From Winogradskyella thalassocola (lineage in GTDB: Bacteria; Bacteroidota; Bacteroidia; Flavobacteriales; Flavobacteriaceae), in NCBI RefSeq assembly GCF_900099995.1, contig NZ_FNCZ01000001.1, positions 930,001 through 994,000 on the forward strand: a DNA stretch of 64,000 nt, read 5' to 3'. This document shows positions 41,980-49,375 of this stretch, one piece after another (within the stretch, counting starts at the first letter, position 1; each line of letters starts with the position of its first letter). The notes under the pieces are model-generated. The model was not told where the DNA came from, ran no database searches, and worked only from the letters and a program-made list of their open reading frames with translations. The translations under genes were made by a program, and so were the position numbers.

Positions 41980-42001
41980 AAAAATGTCCACTGGACATTT
42001 T
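41980..42001 (-). terminator. Riboswitch expression platform hairpin
   Basis: On the minus strand, AAAATGTCC-AGT-GGACATTTT plus one T directly follows the riboswitch. It is a plausible ligand-controlled terminator, though its T run is short (five). Confidence 0.55.
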
Positions 42002-42002
42002 C

Positions 42003-42088
42003 TTACGCTCGTTTCCTAAACAGCATTACCTGTTCTAGGTTCAATGGGTATGATCTCAGCCGATATTAGGCACCCCTTTATTGAGAAC
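42003..42088 (-). ncRNA. TPP (THI element) riboswitch
   Basis: Read on the minus strand the conserved blocks appear in order: GGGGTGCC (42076-42069), GGCTGAGATCATACCC with GAACC following (42061-42035), and AACAGGTAATGCTG then AGGAAA (to about 42012). These are the helix P2-P3 and P4-P5 cores of the thiamine pyrophosphate aptamer. It is followed by a terminator-like hairpin and the TonB receptor gene. Confidence 0.92.
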
Positions 42089-42092
42089 GCGG

Positions 42093-42100
42093 CAAAGATA
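42093..42100 (-). promoter_or_regulatory. -7 promoter element of the riboswitch transcript
   Basis: TATCTTTG on the minus strand, an exact match; a TTCG lies 18 bases upstream as a weak -33. Transcription would begin at the 5' edge of the riboswitch. Confidence 0.55.
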
Positions 42101-42200
42101 TAACGGATTTTAGAATTACGAATTATGAATGTGGAATTTTTTTAGTTTGGCACAAAGATGCTAGAAGTAGATGCAAAGGTTCAAACAGTTATAAGGTGTT

Positions 42201-42253
42201 TTCTCGCAAAGACGCAGAGTCGCAAAGAATAATCACATAGCGTTGCGACTCTG
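42201..42253. repeat. Inverted repeat of REP type
   Basis: CAGAGTCGCAA (42215-42225) and TTGCGACTCTG (42243-42253) form an 11-base-pair hairpin; the left flank reads CTCGCAAAGACG. No T run. Confidence 0.6.
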
Positions 42254-42300
42254 AGCCTTATTATGAGCACATTGGAATTTGTTTATTTTAATTTTGGAAT

Positions 42301-42366
42301 TTATTCAAGCGTTGGTGGCTTCCGATTTGCTTTTTATTCAAGCGTTGGTGGCTTCCGATTTGCTTT
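42301..42366. repeat. 33-base perfect tandem duplication at the 3' end of arfB
   Basis: Two identical 33-base units, 42301-42333 and 42334-42366. The right copy encodes the last ten codons and stop of arfB; the left copy lies just after the stop. Confidence 0.9.
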
Positions 42367-42738
42367 TTTATCAGCATTAATGCGTTTTACTTTTAAACGT
42401 TTTCGCTTTACTGATCTTGGAACTCTAGTTGAAATTCGTTTTTTTTCTTCCTTTAAGCCTTCTTGAATTAATTCTAAAAATCGCTGCGTAACTAAAGCTT
42501 TGTTTCTAAATTGACTTCGACTTTCGTCACAGGCTAGAATTAAAACACCATCTTTGGTTAAACGATTATTGAAAAATTCGGAAAGCTTTTGTTTTTCCTG
42601 ATCGTTAAAAACAGATGAGTTGCTAAGATCGAAGTACAATTCAGCTTTTGAAGATACCTTATTTACATGTTGCCCTCCGCTTCCTGAGCTTCGGACGTAT
42701 TTGTAGTTTATTTCAGATTTAAGTAAGGTTACATCCAC
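42334..42738 (-). CDS. arfB: Alternative ribosome-rescue factor B (peptidyl-tRNA hydrolase)
   Basis: A 134-residue release-factor homologue that frees stalled ribosomes. The GGQ motif is in SGSGGQHVNKVSSKAEL (residues about 19-25), and the basic C-terminal tail (VKRKRLKVKRINADKKANRK) enters the mRNA channel. It lacks the codon-recognition domain of true release factors, as ArfB should. It is the last gene of a tightly packed minus-strand cluster, two bases after the DUF4301 gene. Its final 33 bases are duplicated downstream. Confidence 0.93.
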   Translation of the reverse strand: MDVTLLKSEINYKYVRSSGSGGQHVNKVSSKAELYFDLSNSSVFNDQEKQKLSEFFNNRLTKDGVLILACDESRSQFRNKALVTQRFLELIQEGLKEEKKRISTRVPRSVKRKRLKVKRINADKKANRKPPTLE

Positions 42739-42740
42739 TA

Positions 42741-44297
42741 TTATTTAATTTGATGTGGTGATTTTAATAAATCGTTTACTGTCTTTACTGGATTAAACGT
42801 AATGATTGGAACTTCAACAAAAATAGTACTCCAATGCGCCATACTTCCGTTCCAAAGTCCAGGTAATTCTAATGCTTTTAAGTCCCTACCGTTTTTGGTT
42901 TTCTCGGTTATAAAAGCGGCGTTATGGTCTACATAATTTTCTAAATCGAATTTCTCACCTTTATAATTTTTTACACCACAGACTAAGTCCACTGGATTAA
43001 AGTGCGTAGCATTTTTAAGAATGTCTTCTTGTTTTGGATCTTTTAAATTGATTTGTGCCGACTCTACAATTTGAAGTGATTGATTAGATTTATGATCTTT
43101 TACCCAAAACGGACCACCGCCAGGTTCACCTTCGTTCTTAACCATACCACATACACGAATTGGTCGGTTTAATTTTTCTTTTAAATATTCAATCTTATAA
43201 CGATCGGTATATTTTTTATATTCATCGGATATTTTGATACTTAGTTTGTGCGTTAAGAAATTCTCTACCGAGACCAACGTACCTTCATTAACCTGTTCTG
43301 AATCTAATTCGTGTAAATATTCGAACGCTTTATTTTGTAATTCGATTAAGATGCCTGCTAGTACCTTTTTGTATTTTGCCAGTTCATCTTTGTATTTGTA
43401 AACGACAACATTATCAATATTCTTAACGAAAATGATATCAGCTTCTAAGGCATTTAAATTCTTTAATAAAGCACCATGCCCTGATGGTCTAAACAACAAC
43501 GAACCGTCTGCTTCTCTAAAGGGCCTATTCTTAAGTGTTACAGCAATAGTATCGGTTGATTGTTGTTGAAATGAGAACGATATGTCGAATTCTACTCCTG
43601 TGTTTTCTTCAACTTGGTTTTGAATATTCTTAAATTCCTTGGTAAACTTATTCTCATAAACTTCAGAAATTGTAAAGTGAAGTTTGGCTAGTCCATTGCT
43701 TGAAGCATACATTGCTGCTTCATATAAATGTTCTTCAAATGCCGTAGAAATATGGTTGTTTTTATAATCATGAAAAGGAAGTAATCCTTTAGGTTGATTT
43801 CCAAAGTTGAGTTGATTTTCATCTAACATAGCCTTTGCAAAATGCCAAACCTTTTCTTGATTAGATAAGTTTTCATAATCTATTCCATTAGATTTTAATA
43901 ATTCTAATATCTGGTTATAAAATGGAAACTTCTCTAAACCGACCATAAATAAGGATAGCTCTCTGAGGTTGTTTTTATTTATATATGAATTTAGAGATTG
44001 CTCATTGGAATTGTATTCACTAACAAATTTGAACAAAAATTTGAACATTCGTGTTGCTGCTCCAGAAGCTGGTACAAACTTTAATAACGATTTTTTATCC
44101 TTCTCATTTTCAAATAGTGAAACATACGCTTGAATATTAGAATCGTTTAAAGGCATAATCCCATTATTCAATGTAGCAGCATCTGAAACATTTGTAAAAG
44201 GAATTCCGGTTTCAAAAATCTCGATTTGTTTTTTAATTCCTGTTAAAGTTAAATCGTTAGATTCTATTTGGTAGATGTCGTTTTCAGTAAAACTCAT
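42741..44297 (-). CDS. DUF4301 family protein
   Basis: A 518-residue cytoplasmic protein of a Bacteroidota family of unknown function. Recognisable blocks are FVPASGAATRMFKFLFKF (residues about 75-92), RPSGHGALLKNLNALEADIIFVKNID (about 265-290), RVCGMVKNEGEPGGGPFWV and LPGLWNGSMAHWSTIFVEVP near the C-terminus. The SGAAxRM and GHGAL motifs with Asp-rich strands recall nucleotidyltransferase-like sugar-phosphate enzymes, but I would not assign an activity. Its ATG overlaps the stop of the kinase gene upstream by four bases (ATGA). Confidence 0.82.
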   Translation of the reverse strand: MSFTENDIYQIESNDLTLTGIKKQIEIFETGIPFTNVSDAATLNNGIMPLNDSNIQAYVSLFENEKDKKSLLKFVPASGAATRMFKFLFKFVSEYNSNEQSLNSYINKNNLRELSLFMVGLEKFPFYNQILELLKSNGIDYENLSNQEKVWHFAKAMLDENQLNFGNQPKGLLPFHDYKNNHISTAFEEHLYEAAMYASSNGLAKLHFTISEVYENKFTKEFKNIQNQVEENTGVEFDISFSFQQQSTDTIAVTLKNRPFREADGSLLFRPSGHGALLKNLNALEADIIFVKNIDNVVVYKYKDELAKYKKVLAGILIELQNKAFEYLHELDSEQVNEGTLVSVENFLTHKLSIKISDEYKKYTDRYKIEYLKEKLNRPIRVCGMVKNEGEPGGGPFWVKDHKSNQSLQIVESAQINLKDPKQEDILKNATHFNPVDLVCGVKNYKGEKFDLENYVDHNAAFITEKTKNGRDLKALELPGLWNGSMAHWSTIFVEVPIITFNPVKTVNDLLKSPHQIK

Positions 44298-44863
44298 GTC
44301 TTGTTCATTAATAAGTTATCAATATGCTTAACAGCTAGTTCTAGTCGTTCTTTTTTATTCCCTTTTAAAAGTATATAAGGTTTATTATAGGTTTTTAAAG
44401 CGGATTCGAAAGCATTAAACATACGTTCGCGTTCATTGGGTTTGTCTCTTAGGTCGTCATCTTCCCAAGGTGTGTCAATATAGGTTAAAAAGTAAAGATG
44501 GTAAAAATTTTTTAGAGCATATGTATTTAAAATAGGGTCACATGCACCATCGTAATAGGCTTCGCTATAGACCTTAGTTTCTAATAAATCTGTATCACAA
44601 ATTAAAACTGAGTTTGTTTTTTGTGCCAATTCGTTTTCAAGTTTCATTTGCCCAATTGCAATTGGAAGTATGTCTTTGGGTTCGCAAATTTTACGTTCAT
44701 TATCCCACTTATCTTGAAGATACGCACGTGAAAATTCTGGTACCCAAACGGTATTATAATGTTTAGCTAGCTGTCTAGAAAGGGTTGTTTTTCCAGTGGA
44801 TTCAGGCCCAAACAAAACTACTTTTATGCAGTTTGAAGGTTGTTGTTTAAGTTCTTTTTCCAT
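44294..44863 (-). CDS. NadR-like P-loop kinase (ribosylnicotinamide kinase type)
   Basis: A 189-residue AAA_28/NadR kinase-like protein. The Walker A is LFGPESTGKTTLSRQLAKHY (residues 18-28 core), with VWVPEFSRAYLQD, ICDTDLLETKVYSEAYY (Walker B-like Asp) and DDLRDKPNERERMF lid segments. NadR kinases phosphorylate nicotinamide riboside. The gene overlaps the PnuC-like transporter by 40 bases, a pairing typical of vitamin salvage by uptake and phosphorylation. Because an UPF0045 thiamine-binding gene precedes them and a TPP-controlled receptor follows, thiamine rather than nicotinamide riboside is an open possibility. Confidence 0.8.
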   Translation of the reverse strand: MEKELKQQPSNCIKVVLFGPESTGKTTLSRQLAKHYNTVWVPEFSRAYLQDKWDNERKICEPKDILPIAIGQMKLENELAQKTNSVLICDTDLLETKVYSEAYYDGACDPILNTYALKNFYHLYFLTYIDTPWEDDDLRDKPNERERMFNAFESALKTYNKPYILLKGNKKERLELAVKHIDNLLMNKT

Positions 44864-45456
44864 GCTAAATAACCAAATATTGCTATAACTGTAAATCCTA
44901 AATATTGAAAACTTGTGAATGTAAAGCCTTTATAGAAATATAAAGGTACAGAAATCACATCTCCAATAATCCAAAAGATCCAATTTTCTAATTTTCGTCT
45001 TGCCATTAACCACATGCCTACAAAAAATATCGCTGTTGTTATGGTATCGACATAGGCTACCCAACCATTCCACTTATCAAATGTTTTATAAACAACGAAT
45101 ACAAAAACTAGGGTTGCGATAAATATGGAGAGACTTATTTTTTTTTCTTCTGTCGTGGTTTTTGATATTTGAGTAACATGTGTGGCATCTATTTTACGTG
45201 TCCATATATACCATCCGTAAACACTCATACAAAAGTAGTAAGCATTAATCATCATGTCTCCAAGAAGTTCCCACTTTAACAATAGGTAAACAAAAATGAA
45301 GGTACTTATCATTCCTGTTGGAAAAACAAGAAGTTTATTTTGTTTAGAATACCAAACCGATAAAAAACCAAAAATAACGGCTACGATTTCTAAAACAATA
45401 TCTGTAGTTTCGTAACCAGAATATTGCGAGAAAAGAAAATCAAAAATGTGGTTCAT
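44824..45456 (-). CDS. PnuC-family vitamin transporter (PnuC or thiamine-type PnuT)
   Basis: A 210-residue inner-membrane facilitator with about seven helices. It carries family segments VLEIVAVIFGFLSVWYSKQNK, PTGMISTFIFVYLL, and INAYYFCMSVYGWYIWTRK (substrate-binding helix). PnuC moves nicotinamide riboside; the relatives PnuT and PnuX move thiamine and riboflavin, with the substrate trapped by a kinase. It overlaps the UPF0045 gene upstream by 17 bases and the kinase gene downstream by 40. Context favours thiamine, sequence by eye cannot decide. Confidence 0.85.
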   Translation of the reverse strand: MNHIFDFLFSQYSGYETTDIVLEIVAVIFGFLSVWYSKQNKLLVFPTGMISTFIFVYLLLKWELLGDMMINAYYFCMSVYGWYIWTRKIDATHVTQISKTTTEEKKISLSIFIATLVFVFVVYKTFDKWNGWVAYVDTITTAIFFVGMWLMARRKLENWIFWIIGDVISVPLYFYKGFTFTSFQYLGFTVIAIFGYLAWKKNLNNNLQTA

Positions 45457-45700
45457 AATCGCTACGGTCTGTTTTTACAATTTTCATTTGTAATACGGCA
45501 ATATCTATTTCTGAAAATGAACGTTTTATTTCTTGCGTTAAAAACGGCATTAATGTATCATAATCCCCATAAATTTGAGTACTCAAGGGATTTTCTAAAA
45601 CCGTGAATTCTGAAGCTCGTAAGTGTTTTATAAAATCAATAATATGAGGCTCGTAATCGTCTTTTAATGGTGATAATTGTAATTCGATAGATATTTTCAT
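45440..45700 (-). CDS. UPF0045 (MTH1187/YkoF-like) thiamine-binding protein
   Basis: An 86-residue protein with the ferredoxin-like fold pattern of the thiamine_BP family: KISIELQLSPLKDDYEPHII, a helix with IKHLR, FTVLENPLSTQIYGDYDTLM and a final strand. The family binds thiamine or its pyrimidine part in structures of related proteins. It overlaps the transporter gene by 17 bases and lies 31 bases after the GGGP synthase gene, so it is expressed with them. It may sense or buffer the vitamin. Confidence 0.8.
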   Translation of the reverse strand: MKISIELQLSPLKDDYEPHIIDFIKHLRASEFTVLENPLSTQIYGDYDTLMPFLTQEIKRSFSEIDIAVLQMKIVKTDRSDYEPHF

Positions 45701-45731
45701 TGTAGTATCTTAACTAATATTAGTTGCGTAT

Positions 45732-46460
45732 TTACGGTTTCTTCAATTTCTTAAAAAAGGTCTCGTCATCTTCAAAAGCAGTTCCAATAACAACTAAATC
45801 GGCTCCAGCATTATAAGCGGAATCTAATGCCATTTTAGTTTTAATACCTCCACCAACAATTAAAGGGATATTTAGTTGACGCTTAACTTCAGAAATAATA
45901 TGAGATTCAATAGGGTGTGTGGCTCCGCTACCGGCTTCGAGATATATAAGTTTCATACCTAATAATTCGCCAGCTTTAGCGGTATCTTTTATAAGTTGAA
46001 TGTCACTTCGTTTAATCGGTTTTGTTTCACTAACACGTTGAACAGCGGTTTCTTTTCCGTTTTCTATAAGTACATAGCCTGTTGCAATAATTTCAAGATT
46101 AGTTTTGGCTAATTTTGAAACGGCTTCTACTTGCTTTCCTATTAAATAATCAGGATTTCGTCCAGAAATTAAAGATAAAAATAAAATGCCATCCGCTTTA
46201 TCTGTTATTTGAATGACATCTCCAGGAAACAATATTATAGGAAGTTCCGTGTATTTTTTTAATTCGATGATCAAAGTTTCAGTTAAACCGTCATCAACTT
46301 CACTGCCTCCAACAAAAATATGTGTAGCGATAGATTGGTTGACTTTAGCTATAAAACTTGAAACGGTTTCAATCCTCATCTTATCAGGATCTATTAAAAC
46401 AGCTAATTGTTTAATGCCTTTATCTGCAGTGTCGATTATATTTTTAAGGAGATTATTCAT
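45732..46460 (-). CDS. Geranylgeranylglyceryl phosphate synthase family protein
   Basis: A 242-residue TIM-barrel prenyltransferase joining a polyprenyl diphosphate to glycerol 1-phosphate, the first step of ether-lipid synthesis in archaea. I choose the ATG at 46460 (MNNLLKNIIDTADKGIKQLA), which overlaps the previous stop in a TAATG. Phosphate-binding parts are AVLIDPDK (residues about 20-27), FVGGSEVDDG, YLEAGSGATHP and IVGGGIKTKM. Bacteroidota homologues, including the Flavobacterium johnsoniae enzyme, belong to group II. Its physiological product here is unknown. Confidence 0.9.
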   Translation of the reverse strand: MNNLLKNIIDTADKGIKQLAVLIDPDKMRIETVSSFIAKVNQSIATHIFVGGSEVDDGLTETLIIELKKYTELPIILFPGDVIQITDKADGILFLSLISGRNPDYLIGKQVEAVSKLAKTNLEIIATGYVLIENGKETAVQRVSETKPIKRSDIQLIKDTAKAGELLGMKLIYLEAGSGATHPIESHIISEVKRQLNIPLIVGGGIKTKMALDSAYNAGADLVVIGTAFEDDETFFKKLKKP

Positions 46461-47086
46461 TATGGAACGACATAAGCACAAGTAAAGCCTTCAAATTCTA
46501 AAAATGCAGTGTTATATCTGTACTTTTTATTCTTATAATCTATCCAAGCCACAGTCGCTCCATCCTTTAACATAAACGGAATTACTAGAAAATGTTCTTT
46601 AAACAGCATGCCTGGAGTGGCAAAAAGCTTGTAAAGGGATTCCTTAATTCCCCAAATGACGGTAAGTCTATTAATGTAATCTTCGTCCGTAGGTTTTACA
46701 TAATTAGATTCGTAATCGACAAATTTATGAGCAATGACTCCTATTTTTTCACGTTGCTTTTCAATATCAATTCCGACTTTATTATCACTAATAATAACAC
46801 CAGAAAATGTAAAGGAATGGGTTATAGAAATGTGTTTTCCATCCTTTAAATGTGGTTTCCCATTGTCGTCATAATATAAATCTTGGTCTGTATAGCCAAA
46901 CTCGTGTAGCAAATGTCTAACGCTCAAAAATCCGCGTTGATGAAGCTCACTTTTCATGCCTAAAACACGTTGTAAACTTTGTGGTTTTAAATCTAAAGGC
47001 TGAAATAGAGCATCATAAGATTCTTCAATCTTCCAGATTTTAACAGTAGTTTGTGAATTTACACTAATGGATTTGTATAGTGGCAT
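46460..47086 (-). CDS. 4'-phosphopantetheinyl transferase superfamily protein
   Basis: A 208-residue Sfp-type enzyme that attaches the phosphopantetheine arm to carrier proteins. Magnesium and CoA motifs are present: KHISITHSFTFSGVIIS, VGIDIEKQREK (about residue 105) and WGIKESLYKLF (about 152). It is the first gene of the long minus-strand cluster and divergent from ahcY, an arrangement I recall in other flavobacteria. Its target carrier protein is not encoded nearby. Confidence 0.92.
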   Translation of the reverse strand: MPLYKSISVNSQTTVKIWKIEESYDALFQPLDLKPQSLQRVLGMKSELHQRGFLSVRHLLHEFGYTDQDLYYDDNGKPHLKDGKHISITHSFTFSGVIISDNKVGIDIEKQREKIGVIAHKFVDYESNYVKPTDEDYINRLTVIWGIKESLYKLFATPGMLFKEHFLVIPFMLKDGATVAWIDYKNKKYRYNTAFLEFEGFTCAYVVP

Positions 47087-47109
47087 TTAGAATTCTGAAT
47101 GTTATTGAT

Positions 47110-47117
47110 TACCTTTG
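47110..47117 (+). promoter_or_regulatory. -7 promoter element of ahcY
   Basis: TACCTTTG, an exact TAnnTTTG match, leaving a leader of about 95 bases before the ahcY ATG. The -33 match (TTTAG near 47088) is weak. Confidence 0.45.
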
Positions 47118-47217
47118 CGTCGCCTTAGACAGATTTAGCATTTTTTAGATAAGCGAATTTAACTATTTAAGTGTTAAACCCAAAGGTGTTTTAAAATATA
47201 AAAACAAAGAAAAGAAT

Positions 47218-48534
47218 ATGAGTAATAAAACAGTTGCTTACGTACCTAACAAGGTAAAAGATATGTCGCTTGCGGCTTGGGGAAGAAAAGAAATAAATTT
47301 AGCTGAAGCAGAAATGCCAGGTTTAATGAGTTTACGTGAAGAATATAAAAACGAGCAGCCTTTAAAAGGAGCGCGAATTGCTGGATGTCTACACATGACG
47401 ATTCAAACAGCAGTTTTAATAGAAACATTACAAGCTTTAGGTGCTGAGGTAACTTGGAGTTCTTGTAATATTTTTTCTACGCAAGATCAAGCTGCTGCTG
47501 CAATTGCTGCTGCAGGAACTGCGGTTTATGCATGGAAAGGACTAACAGAAGAAGAATTTGATTGGTGTATTGAACAAACATTATTCTTTGGTGAAGATCG
47601 TAAGCCATTAAACATGATTTTAGATGATGGTGGTGACTTAACGAATATGGTTTTAGATAAGTACCCTGAGTTATCTGAAGGTATAAAAGGTTTATCTGAA
47701 GAAACAACGACTGGAGTTCACAGATTATACGAACGTGTTAAGAATGGTACTTTAACAATGCCAGCAATTAACGTGAATGATTCTGTAACTAAATCTAAGT
47801 TCGATAATAAATACGGTTGTAAAGAATCTGCAGTAGATGCCATTCGTCGCGCAACAGATATTATGTTAGCTGGTAAACGTGTAACGGTTTGTGGTTATGG
47901 TGATGTTGGTAAAGGTACAGCGGCTTCTTTTAAAGGTGCAGGTTCTATTGTTACTGTTACTGAAATTGACCCGATTTGTGCTTTACAAGCTGCAATGGAC
48001 GGTTTTGAAGTTAAGAAATTAGAAACCGTTGTTGGTAATTCTGATATTATTATCACAACAACAGGAAATAAAGATATCGTACGTGCTGAGCATTTTGAAG
48101 CAATGAAAGACAAAGTAATTGTAGCAAATATTGGTCACTTTGATAACGAAATTCAAGTAGGTTGGTTAAACGAGAAACATGGTGCTACTAAAGATACCAT
48201 AAAGCCTCAAGTAGACAAATACAACATCAACGGAAAAGATATTATTTTACTTGCCGAAGGTCGTTTAGTAAACTTAGGTTGTGCAACTGGTCATCCTAGT
48301 TTTGTAATGAGTAACTCATTTACAAACCAGACTTTAGCACAAATTGAACTTTGGAAAAATAGTGCAGCGTATAAAAACGATGTATATATGCTACCAAAGC
48401 ATTTAGATGAAAAAGTAGCAAAATTACACTTAGAAAAAATTGGTGTTGAGTTAACTGAATTGGCAGAATACCAAGCTGATTATATTGGTGTAAAAGTTGA
48501 AGGGCCTTATAAGCCTGAGCATTACAGATACTAA
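47218..48534 (+). CDS. ahcY: Adenosylhomocysteinase
   Basis: Splits S-adenosylhomocysteine into adenosine and homocysteine with NAD, keeping methylation reactions going. 438 residues. Hallmarks: [20 protein letters not shown] near the start, [35 protein letters not shown] with the NAD-side Lys and Asp, [17 protein letters not shown] (Rossmann), TTTGNKDI and NIGHFDNEI, and the C-terminal KPEHYRY with conserved Lys and Tyr. Complete and monocistronic, ended by a terminator at 48601. Confidence 0.98.
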   Translation: MSNKTVAYVPNKVKDMSLAAWGRKEINLAEAEMPGLMSLREEYKNEQPLKGARIAGCLHMTIQTAVLIETLQALGAEVTWSSCNIFSTQDQAAAAIAAAGTAVYAWKGLTEEEFDWCIEQTLFFGEDRKPLNMILDDGGDLTNMVLDKYPELSEGIKGLSEETTTGVHRLYERVKNGTLTMPAINVNDSVTKSKFDNKYGCKESAVDAIRRATDIMLAGKRVTVCGYGDVGKGTAASFKGAGSIVTVTEIDPICALQAAMDGFEVKKLETVVGNSDIIITTTGNKDIVRAEHFEAMKDKVIVANIGHFDNEIQVGWLNEKHGATKDTIKPQVDKYNINGKDIILLAEGRLVNLGCATGHPSFVMSNSFTNQTLAQIELWKNSAAYKNDVYMLPKHLDEKVAKLHLEKIGVELTELAEYQADYIGVKVEGPYKPEHYRY

Positions 48535-48542
48535 TCTAAGAA

Positions 48543-48580
48543 TGTCATTGCGAGGCGCTTTATAGCGACGTGGCAATCTC
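48543..48580. repeat. REP-like palindromic element
   Basis: GTCATTGCGAGGCGC...GACGTGGCAATCTC: outer arms ATTGC/GCAAT and inner CGCT/AGCG. This type (GTCATTGCGAG...GCAATCTC) is a very widespread intergenic repeat in bacteria. Confidence 0.75.
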
Positions 48581-48600
48581 ATTAATAGAAACTGAATTTT

Positions 48601-48635
48601 AAAAATCCCAAGCATTCGTGTTTGGGGTTTTTTTA
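48601..48635 (+). terminator. Terminator after ahcY
   Basis: AAATCCCAA pairs with TTTGGGGTTT (one G-U pair) around a short loop, followed by T7. Confidence 0.7.
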
Positions 48636-48669
48636 TTTGGGCAATTTTAATTTGGTTTTTAGCACCAAA

Positions 48670-48771
48670 TTAAACCATGCTTTTCACTATATCTTTTTCT
48701 CGTGCCTCAAAAAAGGATGCCGTTTCAATCGTTAGTGCATTTGACAAAACAAACTTTTTAGCCAGATTCAT
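48670..48771 (-). CDS. Possible 33-residue ORF, unrecognised
   Basis: ATG at 48771 to TAA at 48670 encodes MNLAKKFVLSNALTIETASF and continues FEAREKDIVKSMV. It looks amphipathic and protein-like and may be a gene remnant. No consensus promoter. Weak case. Confidence 0.2.
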   Translation of the reverse strand: MNLAKKFVLSNALTIETASFFEAREKDIVKSMV

Positions 48772-48801
48772 TTTAATTACCTTTCAACAAAATAAATTTA
48801 A

Positions 48802-49272
48802 ATGAAAAAGTTAGATATTACAGTTTTACAAAATGCATTAAGCCAAATTGAAGGTTATATTCCACAACGTGAAATTTTAAATACTAATGTTTCAAAAGCG
48901 ACTGTAGCATGGCATTTAGATCATAGCTTAAAAGTGATTAACGCCGTGGTGACAACAATGCAGAATTCAGATCCAGCTTTGTATAAGGATAATTTTAGTT
49001 TTTTGGGTAAGTTGTTATTGAAATTTGGATTCTTTCCAAGGGGAAAAGCGAAAGCACCAAAATATGTAACACCACCTGAAGTCATTTTAGAGGATGATAT
49101 TATTTTACAATTAGCAGAAGCGAGAACGAATATTAAAACGATATCCAATTTAGACGATAACGCTTATTTTAAACATCCCTTATTTGGGAATATTAATAAA
49201 TATAGAGTAGTACAGTTTTTGGATGCACACACCAATCATCATTTAAAAATTGTAAAGAGTATAGTGAAGTAA
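48802..49272 (+). CDS. DinB-like/DUF1569 family protein
   Basis: A 156-residue four-helix-bundle protein. The metal ligands of the DinB fold are visible as His in VAWHLDHSLKVINAV (about residue 38) and the C-terminal DAHTNHHLKIVKSI pair (about 143-148). DinB-like proteins include thiol transferases; the activity here is not known. It lies after ahcY and is convergent with the S46 peptidase, sharing a terminator. Confidence 0.78.
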   Translation: MKKLDITVLQNALSQIEGYIPQREILNTNVSKATVAWHLDHSLKVINAVVTTMQNSDPALYKDNFSFLGKLLLKFGFFPRGKAKAPKYVTPPEVILEDDIILQLAEARTNIKTISNLDDNAYFKHPLFGNINKYRVVQFLDAHTNHHLKIVKSIVK

Positions 49273-49293
49273 CTCTATTACGCATCTGAAAGC

Positions 49294-49336
49294 AAAAAAG
49301 CCCTCACGAGTTCTAAAAACTTACGAGGGCTTTTTT
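49294..49336. terminator. Bidirectional terminator between the DinB-like and S46 peptidase genes
   Basis: AAAAAAGCCCTC pairs with GAGGGCTTTTTT; the loop has a further partial pairing. Confidence 0.85.
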
Positions 49337-49375
49337 AATATACTGGCGACTGCCAACTGAAGACTAAAGAACTGC

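Larger units (their letters stand above)
41786..42333. other. 548-base gap: riboswitch leader, repeats and arfB downstream region
   Basis: Minus strand: promoter (42100-42093), TPP riboswitch (42088-42003), terminator-like hairpin (42001-41980) and an AT-rich leader to the receptor ATG at 41785. Beyond the promoter, 42101-42300 holds a hairpin repeat and the first half of a tandem duplication. No further gene is visible. Confidence 0.7.

Noticed and set aside
42301-42366. Possible CRISPR-like repeat
   Set aside because: Two adjacent copies without spacers and no cas genes; it is a simple tandem duplication.
42263-42466. 67-codon plus-strand frame with repeated YSSVGGFRFAF
   Set aside because: The protein repeat only reflects the 33-base DNA duplication at the end of arfB, and the frame is antisense to that gene.
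47118-47217. S-adenosylhomocysteine or SAM riboswitch before ahcY
   Set aside because: The 95-base leader lacks the conserved cores of known SAH or SAM aptamers that I can recognise.
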